Source of the DNA: Anaerolineae bacterium
Lineage (GTDB): Bacteria > Chloroflexota > Anaerolineae > Promineifilales > Promineifilaceae
Direction of reading: 5' to 3'
NCBI GenBank assembly: GCA_030425205.1
Contig: JAUIAP010000010.1
Location: 62,001-126,000, forward strand
DNA: 64,000 nucleotides
The notes below the pieces were generated by a model. The model was not told the DNA's origin. It worked only from the letters and a program-made list of their open reading frames with translations, and made no database searches. Both the position numbers and the translations under genes were made by a program. Below are positions 54,214 through 61,639 of the stretch, piece by piece. How positions within the stretch are numbered: the stretch's first letter is position 1; each line of letters begins with the position of its first letter.

Positions 54214-54630
54214 GCCAAACGCTTTCAGGATATTGCCGAAAAGATCACTCCAAAAACCACGCGACTCGGTCGATTGAACGGGTTCTGAGCCACGCTGTTC
54301 ACGTTCGATGCGCTTAAGTCGCTTATTGCGCTGCTGCACCTCCGCATCAGTTGGGACATCCGTAATCGAAATCGTGACGACCTCTTCCTGCGCCCCATGT
54401 GGCATAATCTTTGTGCTGGTGCAACCCAAAATAGCGCATTTGCCACCCGACTGTTGCCAACAGGTACGATGATAGAGTGTTCCGCATTCAGCACAAACAA
54501 CGGGAACCAACTCCCGCCGATCGGCCTGATTCTCGACTGGACTCACACAAATAGGACAAGCCAAACTAAGCTGGTTCGCCTCTTGAATGTCATCGACTGT
54601 AATGCGAATGAACTCGCCTTCTGTTTCCAT
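54205..54630 (-). CDS. RING-finger-like protein, candidate E3
   Basis: 141 residues. A cross-braced zinc pattern, Cys25-x2-Cys28-x17-Cys46-x2-Cys49-x4-His54-x2-Cys57-x7-Cys65-x4-Cys70, matches the RING treble-clef arrangement (CPIC ... CAEC ... YHRTCW ... GKCAILGC). A basic, glutamine-rich linker and a short amphipathic C-terminal helix (SDLFGNILKAFG) follow. In eukaryotes RING domains recruit E2 enzymes. As the last gene of a Ubl-E2-JAMM-JAMM cluster it is a natural candidate ligase or E2 cofactor. No bacterial member of this exact type is known to me functionally. Confidence 0.8.
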   Translation of the reverse strand: METEGEFIRITVDDIQEANQLSLACPICVSPVENQADRRELVPVVCAECGTLYHRTCWQQSGGKCAILGCTSTKIMPHGAQEEVVTISITDVPTDAEVQQRNKRLKRIEREQRGSEPVQSTESRGFWSDLFGNILKAFGLR

Positions 54631-54636
54631 CTTTTC

Positions 54637-54664
54637 AGTGAGCAGTGAACAGGTGTCAGTAAAC
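54637..54664. repeat. 7-bp tandem repeat array (AGTGAAC family) before the RING gene
   Basis: AGTGAGC, AGTGAAC, AGGTGTC, AGTAAAC in register, 7 bases upstream of the RING-gene ATG on the minus strand. Confidence 0.65.
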
Positions 54665-54722
54665 GGGCTTGTTTTCTGTCATGTATTCGACTGCTGATTC
54701 CATTAACTTAGTGTGCTATCGC

Positions 54723-55796
54723 TCACCAAGAAGTCCCCGATGTCCACTCAGGCCACGGGAAATGATACGGGACAACTTTCGCCTGATCTTTGTCCCACGA
54801 GAAAAAGCCACTGCGGAAGCCGACAGGGTCAAGCACATAGGCGATGTGCCATTTTTGCGTGAAGAAATTTGTGTGAATGAACAAATCCATGTTTGACAAA
54901 AAGATGCCAAAACCCGGATGTGTATGATACCAACCGACCATGACCATGTCACCATCGGGGTACATTTTCTCAAGTTGATCGTTGAGATAACGCCACGACT
55001 CGGGCGTATAGGTCACAGACGCGCCCGCCATTTTGGTGTGCTTGGCAATGATCATGTCGGTGACATGCACCACATAGCGGCCGTCGGGCTGTTTTTCAGG
55101 GCGTGGCCCGATCATAACGCCCGCAACTTCGCGGCGCAGACTCGACCGCGCATGACCCTGCATTAAACGTAAGGGCGTCTCATCCAGCCAAATGGCGACT
55201 GCACACGCAGCGGGATAACCGTTATCGACTAGAATGCCGGCTGTTTTCGTCTCAGGCTGTGGGTCACGGGTTGCGCTTGTCGGGTCGTTTGTCTCACGTT
55301 CTTCGTGAATCTGTTCTGCATCAGCCACAGTGATTTCGGCATCATCGTCGTCATCTTCTGCAACGGGCTCACGTGGTGGGATTTCTTCGACAATGATCTC
55401 TTCAACGGCGGGGGCATCGGCGATCATGACAATTTCATCGGCGACGACATCTGGTGTGGGTTTTTCGGCCGATTCTCCCCCACTCTCCTGAATTTTCTCT
55501 TTTACAGGAAGGACAACGACCCTCTCCAAGAAATCACTCTCATCACAATCAATTGCGAGTGAATCGGCTTCGACCAGCGATTGAATCGTCGTTGCTGCAT
55601 ACGCTTCACCAAATGCGGCCTCCTCAGCCTCAGCATATTGTCGTAACTCATCGAGCGTGCAGTCACCCAAAGGCTTAACAACACCCCCTGTCACAATTGT
55701 GTCGGAGGGGTGCAGCGTGAGGTGCAGCGTCATTTTGCCCTCTGCTTCAGGTGGGGTTAATGTCAACACCGCTTTGTACGTTAAATCTTCGCGCAT
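54723..55796 (-). CDS. JAMM/MPN metalloprotease with long N-terminal extension (candidate deubiquitinase-like)
   Basis: 357 residues. The C-terminal ~165 residues are a JAB/MPN domain with the full JAMM zinc motif: Glu223 in RREVAGVMIGP, then His291-Thr-His293 and Ser301-x2-Asp304 in YHTHPGFGIFLSNMD. The first ~100 residues form an unrecognised, possibly beta-grasp-like, domain. They are followed by an acidic, low-complexity linker (103-190) rich in Glu, Asp and Val. It should cleave a Ubl from targets or trim its precursor. Two terminator hairpins separate it from the upstream JAMM gene. Confidence 0.85.
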   Translation of the reverse strand: MREDLTYKAVLTLTPPEAEGKMTLHLTLHPSDTIVTGGVVKPLGDCTLDELRQYAEAEEAAFGEAYAATTIQSLVEADSLAIDCDESDFLERVVVLPVKEKIQESGGESAEKPTPDVVADEIVMIADAPAVEEIIVEEIPPREPVAEDDDDDAEITVADAEQIHEERETNDPTSATRDPQPETKTAGILVDNGYPAACAVAIWLDETPLRLMQGHARSSLRREVAGVMIGPRPEKQPDGRYVVHVTDMIIAKHTKMAGASVTYTPESWRYLNDQLEKMYPDGDMVMVGWYHTHPGFGIFLSNMDLFIHTNFFTQKWHIAYVLDPVGFRSGFFSWDKDQAKVVPYHFPWPEWTSGTSW

Positions 55797-55803
55797 CTGT
55801 TGT

Positions 55804-55858
55804 AAAAACGGACGTTTCCTGTCCGCTTCCTGTAAAAAACGCGGGAACTAGCCCCGCG
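55804..55858 (-). terminator. Two tandem intrinsic terminators between the JAMM genes
   Basis: On the minus strand: CGCGGG, loop and CCCGCG (55840-55858) then TTTTTT; next CGGAC, loop and GTCCG (55809-55825) then TTTTT. The second ends 8 bases before the start of the downstream JAMM gene. They should stop or attenuate most read-through from the Ubl-E2-JAMM genes. Confidence 0.75.
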
Positions 55859-55874
55859 AAACATGTTGTTTATA

Positions 55875-55894
55875 GAATGGGCGCACGCCCATTC
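55875..55894. repeat. Hairpin at the end of the first JAMM gene
   Basis: GAATGGGCG (55875-55883) and CGCCCATTC (55886-55894), a perfect 9-bp stem with a 2-base loop and no T-run; the third hairpin in this 100-base gap. Confidence 0.5.
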
Positions 55895-55899
55895 AACAT

Positions 55900-56685
55900 T
55901 TAGCGTAGTGAAAAGTAAAGGGCGATCATCGAAATAATCATTGCAACGAGCGAAAAAGCCATTGGCAAATAGACTGCTTCAGGAGGAATGCCGTCGTTGT
56001 AGACGATGTGTGGTGCGGCTCCTGCGGTGTGCGGGGGCATGAACCAACTATGGTCGATTACCACATCCCAGTCCACAACGGCGCGTGGGACTTCGCCATC
56101 TTCGCCCGCATCGGCCGGAATCAACTCGTAGAAACCGGGCAGCGGACGAGGTAGCCCGTCAATCCAGCCAAAGAAACTGCCCTGATTGCGCACGGGATCG
56201 ACGACGAGACCGACATGCCACGGCTGCGTAAAGGCGGCTGAATGGACGACTTCGTCATCGGCCGAATAAAACACCCCTAGATCGGGATGTGTGTGAAACC
56301 AACCGACGATGTCAAGGCTAGGGTATGCCATACGGTCAACGTGGATTTGCGTCCACGCATCGGCCGTAAAGGTAAAATGCACCGGTCCGTTGTCGTCCGT
56401 CACGGCGGGGATCGCCGCTTCAACACGCACAAATAACCGGTCATCGGCGCGAAATGCCTTGCCCAGCAGAACACCGCCTAGCTCAACGCTAAGATTGCTC
56501 TCGCTGTGTGCCACGACCTGCTTAAGCGCATATTGCGTCGTGATAACGTGAACATGCTCGGGGGCAGGATAGGAGCCATGCAGCAGGCAATCATCCTGAT
56601 GGGGCGGTTGTTCGGCGGTGAGATTATCGGTCACCTCACCAATATGAATACCGTCATCCTCAGAATATCTTGATCTCGAATTCAT
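55900..56685 (-). CDS. JAMM/MPN metalloprotease with C-terminal membrane anchor
   Basis: About 261 residues counted from ATG 56685. The JAB/MPN domain has Glu68 (VELGGVLLG), His131-Thr-His133 and Ser141-x2-Asp144 in WFHTHPDLGVFYSADD, the complete JAMM zinc site. One hydrophobic helix (about 243-260) ends the protein, so the protease is tail-anchored in the membrane. The gene overlaps the E2 gene by 26 bases; a TTG at 56706 would lengthen the overlap. Likely a Ubl-processing or deconjugating enzyme acting at the membrane. Confidence 0.85.
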   Translation of the reverse strand: MNSRSRYSEDDGIHIGEVTDNLTAEQPPHQDDCLLHGSYPAPEHVHVITTQYALKQVVAHSESNLSVELGGVLLGKAFRADDRLFVRVEAAIPAVTDDNGPVHFTFTADAWTQIHVDRMAYPSLDIVGWFHTHPDLGVFYSADDEVVHSAAFTQPWHVGLVVDPVRNQGSFFGWIDGLPRPLPGFYELIPADAGEDGEVPRAVVDWDVVIDHSWFMPPHTAGAAPHIVYNDGIPPEAVYLPMAFSLVAMIISMIALYFSLR

Positions 56686-57193
56686 CGGCCGATTCCTCCT
56701 CACCAATCGTGATGAGGTCGGTAATTGAACTGCCTTTCAGCGGACGATCATCAATCGGGAATATCGTGCGATTTTTCTGCGCCCACTGGGCCGCCTTGCT
56801 ATTCATCGGGTCTTTTGGATCGAGGTTTTTATACTGAACCATCTCCCCCAGCGTCAGCAACAGCTCATCAATCGTCTTGGCCGCCCACCATGCACCGATA
56901 CACACCGCACCCGTCACATGAATGTTTGGGTGGAAGATCGGGGTGAGCCACTTCAACTGCGGCTGCTTATGCGGATATTCGGCGTGCAGATAGATACTCA
57001 CCTCATGCAGTTCACGCATGACTGGCGTACCGTTGCTGCGAATGCTTTCAACACCACGCGCCGTAAAGCGGATCTTGTAGCGATCTGGTGGCGTGCCATC
57101 AACCGCGACGAGGTGGATCAAGTCGCTGCGATCGGTTAGATCACGCACACGTTGATATTCATTTTCTAAACGTCTTTGTCGGATATTAAACAT
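56660..57193 (-). CDS. E2-like ubiquitin-conjugating (UBC-fold) enzyme
   Basis: 177 residues with the UBC-fold sequence plan: YPHKQPQLKWLTPIFHPN with the HPN motif (88-90), then GAVCIGAWW with the probable catalytic Cys98 eight residues later, the Trp-containing loop, and the C-terminal DPKDPMNSKAAQWAQK helix like the DPLN..AA of eukaryotic E2s. The active-site cysteine is present, so thioester chemistry is plausible. It lies between the Ubl and the membrane-anchored JAMM gene. Confidence 0.88.
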   Translation of the reverse strand: MFNIRQRRLENEYQRVRDLTDRSDLIHLVAVDGTPPDRYKIRFTARGVESIRSNGTPVMRELHEVSIYLHAEYPHKQPQLKWLTPIFHPNIHVTGAVCIGAWWAAKTIDELLLTLGEMVQYKNLDPKDPMNSKAAQWAQKNRTIFPIDDRPLKGSSITDLITIGEEESADEFEIKIF

Positions 57194-57203
57194 TGCAGTG
57201 CAA

Positions 57204-57241
57204 GGATGAAGGATGAAAGACGAAGGATGAATGATTCATCC
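57204..57241. repeat. 7-bp tandem repeat array (GGATGAA) between Ubl and E2 genes
   Basis: GGATGAA, GGATGAA, AGACGAA, GGATGAA, then TGA and TTCATCC. The last unit forms a hairpin with its complement (57225-57241). It is 10 bases upstream of the E2 start. Confidence 0.7.
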
Positions 57242-57263
57242 TTCTCATATCATCACCGTACTA

Positions 57264-57530
57264 CTAACCCGCGGTTACTTCAGGGAAAAGGCTCAAAATA
57301 TCGTCGTTCGAAACACCTGCATCGCTCAGCGACATGTCTTCGGAAAGTCGCTTACCGCTCGAACGATGGTCGAGACGGTATGTAATCGGGTTTCCACCTT
57401 GCGACGTTGGCAAACCCATCTTGGTCACAAGTGCTGGAATCAGGCGACGCATGGGGACATCGGCGGGTAGTTCAACTGGGGTTTTCTTAGACCCTGTGGG
57501 GTCGTAAATAATGACTTTGATGCTTGCCAT
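57264..57530 (-). CDS. Ubiquitin-like beta-grasp protein
   Basis: 88 residues, YukD-like: IKVIIYDPTGSKKTPVELPA (first hairpin), PMRRLIPALVTKMGLP (helix), ITYRLDHRSSGKRLSEDMSL and the end GVSNDDILSLFPEVTAG. The last residue is Gly88 after Ala, so it ends in a single glycine with nothing to trim. It is the first gene of the five-gene Ubl-E2-JAMM-JAMM-RING cluster and the obvious candidate modifier. GGAG lies 11 bases before the ATG. Confidence 0.85.
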   Translation of the reverse strand: MASIKVIIYDPTGSKKTPVELPADVPMRRLIPALVTKMGLPTSQGGNPITYRLDHRSSGKRLSEDMSLSDAGVSNDDILSLFPEVTAG

Positions 57531-57622
57531 TGGTTCTAAATCTCCAAAAATTATTGATTGGCCATTGTGCCAATATCTTTCGTTTCACCAGCTATACGCG
57601 CATTTAATCGGAAGGTTGCACG

Positions 57623-57640
57623 CACTATGTCACAATAGTG
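57623..57640. promoter_or_regulatory. 18-bp inverted repeat upstream of the Ubl operon
   Basis: CACTAT-N6-ATAGTG in the 176-base gap between the LacI gene end and the Ubl start. It could be an operator for the Ubl operon. It does not match the LacI-family sites at 58766-58821. Confidence 0.35.
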
Positions 57641-57706
57641 TAAGTATTCTATCGGATTTGTCTATCAGGTAAATCAGGATGGGGTAGGCAAGAGCCGTTG
57701 ACGTGC

Positions 57707-58738
57707 CTATCCACTCCCCACTGTTGAAAAGCGTGCAATTAATTCAACGGGGAGCGTCGTGTTTGTGACAATGCCATTGTCGATAAATTGGAGGAGGTTC
57801 TCAGCAAGGAGCTTACCCGCAGCGGGGACGCGCTGGCGAACAGTGGTTAGAGGTGGGCTACAGTGGGCTGTGAGGTCTATTCCGTCAAAACCGACGACGG
57901 CAACATCGTCAGGGATGGTGCGATTGGCTGCCCGCAACGCCTCCATCGCGCCAATTGCCATAATGTCGCTGCCGACAAACACTGCGTCAAAATGTGATGT
58001 GTCGGACTGTGATTCGGCCGAATTCAGCAAATCCTCCATCTGCACGAATCCAGATTCGCTACTGTAATCACCATAGCGCACTGCGACAATTGCTGCATCA
58101 CCAACCGCCTTGCGTAATCCATTTAGCCGTTGCATCGTCTCTAATTCGCCCGCATTGCCACCGATGAAGGCGATTCGTTTGCGCCCCTGTTCTAACAAAT
58201 GATTGCCAACCATGCGACCGCCACCAAAATCATCGGAGGTTACCGTTGGATAGTGAATTTCGGCCGAAAGCTTTCCCCACACAATAAATGGCAACTCTTC
58301 CTCAACCAACGCGGCAAATGTTGCGGGGTCCGCATTGCAGTCCATCGTTATGACACCATCGACACGCCGACTGCGCAATAGTCGCTCGACCCAAGCGGTA
58401 TCCCCTTCGGCCGATTGTGCTAACAGTAAATCATAGTCACGAGCGTGCAATGTCTCCGCGACCGCCCCAATTAGCTCCATGTTGAATGGATCGCTGACCG
58501 TGCGCCCACGTGCAGGATCTGTCGGAACAACAAAGGCGATTGTCTGCGTGCGCTGCAAGCTCAACATGCGCGCGGCGTGCTGGAGTCGGAAGTTATGTTG
58601 CTGCGCAATCTCGTGGATGCGCAATTTCGTTTTGGCACTGATGAGCGGGCTGTCTTGCAATGCGCGCGAGACGGTTGATTTTGACACGCCGGCAAGCTCG
58701 GCAATGTCTGAAATGGTACGAATCGGTTGATTTGTCAT
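57707..58738 (-). CDS. LacI-family transcriptional regulator
   Basis: 343 residues: an N-terminal helix-turn-helix (TISDIAELAGVSKSTVSRAL) with hinge helix (HAARMLSLQRTQTI), then a periplasmic-binding-protein-like effector domain (VGSDIMAIGAMEAL, DVAVVGFDG, PPLTTVRQ). Effector is probably a sugar. Three perfect LacI-type operators surround its start and the divergent MFS gene, so it should repress both. ATG 58738 follows a TATAAT after 10 bases. Confidence 0.92.
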   Translation of the reverse strand: MTNQPIRTISDIAELAGVSKSTVSRALQDSPLISAKTKLRIHEIAQQHNFRLQHAARMLSLQRTQTIAFVVPTDPARGRTVSDPFNMELIGAVAETLHARDYDLLLAQSAEGDTAWVERLLRSRRVDGVITMDCNADPATFAALVEEELPFIVWGKLSAEIHYPTVTSDDFGGGRMVGNHLLEQGRKRIAFIGGNAGELETMQRLNGLRKAVGDAAIVAVRYGDYSSESGFVQMEDLLNSAESQSDTSHFDAVFVGSDIMAIGAMEALRAANRTIPDDVAVVGFDGIDLTAHCSPPLTTVRQRVPAAGKLLAENLLQFIDNGIVTNTTLPVELIARFSTVGSG

Positions 58739-58748
58739 GGCTGTGCAA

Positions 58749-58754
58749 ATTATA
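58749..58754 (-). promoter_or_regulatory. lacI-type gene -10 box
   Basis: TATAAT on the minus strand, 10 bases before the regulator ATG. Operator O1 lies 11 bases further upstream, about where a -35 box would be. Confidence 0.5.
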
Positions 58755-58765
58755 GCATGATGTCG

Positions 58766-58779
58766 TGCAACCGTTTGCA
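58766..58779. promoter_or_regulatory. LacI-family operator O1
   Basis: TGCAACCGTTTGCA fits the LacI/GalR consensus TGNAANCGNTTNCA at every fixed position. It overlaps the regulator's own promoter, implying autorepression. Confidence 0.85.
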
Positions 58780-58807
58780 TTGTCTAAATTTTGCGGTTTC
58801 TGCCCAA

Positions 58808-58821
58808 TGCAAACGGTTGCA
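58808..58821. promoter_or_regulatory. LacI-family operator O2
   Basis: TGCAAACGGTTGCA also fits the consensus perfectly. Its centre is 42 bases (about four helical turns) from O1 and 7 bases upstream of the MFS -10 box. Confidence 0.85.
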
Positions 58822-58828
58822 CTGACAC

Positions 58829-58834
58829 TACAAT
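58829..58834 (+). promoter_or_regulatory. MFS gene -10 box
   Basis: TACAAT, 8 bases before the MFS ATG at 58843, with O2 immediately upstream. Confidence 0.45.
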
Positions 58835-58842
58835 TGCGCATC

Positions 58843-59997
58843 ATGAGCAAAAAAGTCCGCCTTTCAACAATTCTGATCGCCTACGCATCATTCATCGCAC
58901 TGGGTCTATTCGATGGTCTGATCGGTGTCGCGTGGCCCTCTGTACGGCTTTATTTTGGGCAAACGCTCGGTGCGCTGGGTGTCATTTCCGTCGGGTTGAC
59001 CACTGGTCACATCTTGGCCAGCGTCCTGAATGGTCGCATGGTGGCGCGGCGCGGGATTGCCTTTTTGTTGCCGTTAAGCAGCGGGATAATGGTGCTGGGA
59101 ACACTGCTGCAAACGGTTGCATGGATATGGCCTGCACTTTTGTTGGGAACTGTGCTGCTGGGAGCAGGCATGGGAATGCTCGATGCGGGCATGAACACAT
59201 TTGCGGCGAGTGAATTTCGGCCGAAACTGCTCAATTGGCTGCACGCCAGCTTTTCCATCGGGACGACAATCGGCGCATTCGTGATGACGCTGGTGGTGAC
59301 CAATGCGCTCAGTTGGCGCTATGGCTTTGGATTTATCGGGCTGGCGTTAATCCTGATTACAGTTGTATTTTGGTTCACACAGGATCGCTGGGGGACGGTT
59401 TTGGAGGTGGAGGATAATTCGGCCGAAATCAAGCATGCGGACCGCCCTACCCTACGGCTACCCATTGTCTGGATCAGCATCATCGTCTTCTTGCTGCATA
59501 CAGCCATTGAAGTCAGTATTGGCAACTGGAACTATTCACTCTTCACGCTGGCAAGGGGCATTCCAATTGCACAAGCAGGGCTTTGGGCAACTTTATATTG
59601 GGGAAGTCTAACGACGGGACGCATTCTGATCGGTTTTGTGGATGTTCGGCCAACGCGCATTGTGCGAATCGGTTTAGGCGGGCTGCTCTTAGGGACACTG
59701 CTGTTGTCGCTGAACGTCAGCTGGTTGGGGTTAGTTGGCTTGATTATTTCGGGATTGTCAATCGCGCCGATCTTTCCCGCCCTGATCGCCGCCACACCAA
59801 TCCGACTTGGCAAAAAACACGCGGCAAACGCAATTGGCTATCAGATTGCAGCAGCAGGTCTAGGCAGTGCAGTTGGACCGGGAACGGCTGGCATATTGGC
59901 AGATACAATTTCGCTCAATGCCGTGCCGCCCTTTATTTTTGGGATGGTAGTGGTAATGTTTGGGCTGCACGAATGGCTAGTTATGCGGTCACGATGA
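58843..59997 (+). CDS. MFS transporter, LacI-controlled
   Basis: About 384 residues with twelve predicted helices. The GRMVARRG loop between helices 2 and 3 is the MFS motif A region. It resembles the fucose/Bypass-like sugar MFS group with DAGMNTFAA in helix 4. ATG 58843 is chosen because the longer ORF start would place both operators inside the gene. The LacI context suggests sugar uptake or efflux. Confidence 0.85.
   Translation: MSKKVRLSTILIAYASFIALGLFDGLIGVAWPSVRLYFGQTLGALGVISVGLTTGHILASVLNGRMVARRGIAFLLPLSSGIMVLGTLLQTVAWIWPALLLGTVLLGAGMGMLDAGMNTFAASEFRPKLLNWLHASFSIGTTIGAFVMTLVVTNALSWRYGFGFIGLALILITVVFWFTQDRWGTVLEVEDNSAEIKHADRPTLRLPIVWISIIVFLLHTAIEVSIGNWNYSLFTLARGIPIAQAGLWATLYWGSLTTGRILIGFVDVRPTRIVRIGLGGLLLGTLLLSLNVSWLGLVGLIISGLSIAPIFPALIAATPIRLGKKHAANAIGYQIAAAGLGSAVGPGTAGILADTISLNAVPPFIFGMVVVMFGLHEWLVMRSR
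59108..59121. promoter_or_regulatory. LacI-family operator O3, inside the MFS gene
   Basis: Identical to O2 (TGCAAACGGTTGCA) and exactly 300 bases downstream, within the MFS coding region. The position is like the auxiliary lac operator used for DNA looping. Confidence 0.7.
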
Positions 59998-60054
59998 CCA
60001 ACATTCCTGCACGGCTGCTTTTGTGAGAGGGAGAACTAGAAGAGCTTTTAAATC

Positions 60055-60089
60055 GGCGACTGATGGAGCTTCGACCCCTACCAGTCGCC
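60055..60089. terminator. Hairpin between convergent MFS and glgA genes
   Basis: GGCGACTG (60055-60062) and CAGTCGCC (60082-60089), 8-bp perfect stem with a 19-base loop; no T-run, so the role is tentative. Confidence 0.4.
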
Positions 60090-60103
60090 AGAATAATCGC
60101 TAC

Positions 60104-61525
60104 TTACCGCAACATGAAATTGTACAACTCAACGTACTTGTTTGCCGAGCGCGTCCATGAGAGGTCACGCATCATTGCCGAATGCTGCATCCATGCCCAA
60201 CGTTGTTTGTCAACATTGTAGACATAGATCGCACGTGCGAGAGCTTCCCAGAAGGCATCGACAGTGTAATCGTAAAATTTGAAGCCTGTTACCCCTTCAT
60301 CAACTGTATCGACCAATCCGCCCGTTGCACGCACAACGGGCAAACAGCCGTAGCGCATTGACAAGATTTGGCTCAAACCACACGGTTCAAAGCGGGAAGG
60401 CATCAAAAACATATCACTACCGCCATAGATAAGGGGAGCCAGCCCTGCATTGTATTCAAGTATGGCCCGCATCTTGTAGCCATATTTTGCCTCAAGCTGG
60501 CGGAACATATTTTCATATTCTGGAGCACCCGATCCCAAGACGACAAATTGCGCTTCCCCCGCCCAGTGGGTCATAAGGCGGTGGATCACTTCTCCCGTAA
60601 TATCGAGCCCTTTTTGATAGTCGAGTCGGGAGATAAGGGCAACAAGTGGCACGTTATCCCAGCGCGGCAGTCCGAGTTGGTCTTGCAGTGCATGGCGCAC
60701 AGCAATACGCTGGTCAAGCGTGTTCACGTCAAAATGGTGTGGCAAACGGTCATCATCGGCCGGGTTCCAACGATCTGTGTCGATGCCATTGACGATACCG
60801 AATAGCCGATTTTCACGGAAACGCAAGAGACCTTCCAAGCCCCATCCGCCTTCGCGGGTCATGATTTCATTGGCATAGGTAGGGCTGACCGTTGTAATCG
60901 CATCGGCGTGGTAGATGCCCCGCGCCATCAAATTGATCATGCCATACGGTTCTTCAGCGAGACTATGCGTTTGGATATGGAGATAGTTGGTAATGTCCCA
61001 GCTTGTCGTGCCTTGATGTCCCAAATTGTGAATAGTGAGCAGCGTGCGAATATTGCGGAGACGTTTGTCGGCTTGACCAGCCGTTTTGAGCCAAAAGATG
61101 GCGGGGCACGCATGCCAATCGTTGGCGTGCAAAATTTGCGGATACCATTCAAGCGCGTGCATCAATTCAAAGGCAGCACGGCTGAAAAATGCGAAACGCT
61201 CCGCATCGTCGTGATAGCCGTAAATGCGATCTCGATTAAAGAGATTCCACTCAGCGATAGCATAGACTGGCACATCGCTATTGGGTAAGCGTCCTTCAAA
61301 AACTCCAGCTGGTCGCCACTCCCCGCCGACTGGAACCATCAATGTCCCTTCCATCGGCCGAAATCCCGCAATCTCCCCCTGCTCAATCTCTTTGTACGCT
61401 GGCATGACGACACGTACATCATGCCCTTGTGCTTTCAACGCCAATGGCAGCGATCCTGCTACATCTCCAAGCCCACCTGTTTTGGCAAATGGGGCAACTT
61501 CGGCCGAAATAAACATTACTTGCAT
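60104..61525 (-). CDS. glgA: Glycogen synthase GlgA
   Basis: 473 residues, GT5 family, elongating alpha-1,4-glucan from ADP-glucose. The N-terminal EVAPFAKTGGLGDVAGSLP with the Lys-x-Gly-Gly-Leu nucleotide-sugar motif, the LHANDWHA box and the C-terminal SRFEPCGLSQ with the catalytic glutamate are present. ATG 61525 is preferred over GTG 61534. No other glg gene is in the window. Confidence 0.95.
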   Translation of the reverse strand: MQVMFISAEVAPFAKTGGLGDVAGSLPLALKAQGHDVRVVMPAYKEIEQGEIAGFRPMEGTLMVPVGGEWRPAGVFEGRLPNSDVPVYAIAEWNLFNRDRIYGYHDDAERFAFFSRAAFELMHALEWYPQILHANDWHACPAIFWLKTAGQADKRLRNIRTLLTIHNLGHQGTTSWDITNYLHIQTHSLAEEPYGMINLMARGIYHADAITTVSPTYANEIMTREGGWGLEGLLRFRENRLFGIVNGIDTDRWNPADDDRLPHHFDVNTLDQRIAVRHALQDQLGLPRWDNVPLVALISRLDYQKGLDITGEVIHRLMTHWAGEAQFVVLGSGAPEYENMFRQLEAKYGYKMRAILEYNAGLAPLIYGGSDMFLMPSRFEPCGLSQILSMRYGCLPVVRATGGLVDTVDEGVTGFKFYDYTVDAFWEALARAIYVYNVDKQRWAWMQHSAMMRDLSWTRSANKYVELYNFMLR

Positions 61526-61586
61526 ACGCTTCACTTTCGAATTGCCAGTTGCTCACAAAGATCCCGTGACCAACCAGTCGCTAAAT

Positions 61587-61610
61587 AAAAAAACCTCGCA
61601 AATGCGAGGT
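61587..61610 (-). terminator. Intrinsic terminator after the 61640 gene
   Basis: On the minus strand ACCTCGC, loop ATTT and GCGAGGT (61593-61610), then a run of seven Ts. Confidence 0.85.
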
Positions 61611-61639
61611 CATAGTTTACCGTTGAATGACAAATTGCC

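Noticed and set aside
57707..58738. LacI protein as regulator of the Ubl operon
   Set aside because: Its three consensus operators all lie at the divergent MFS side; none is in the gap before the Ubl gene.
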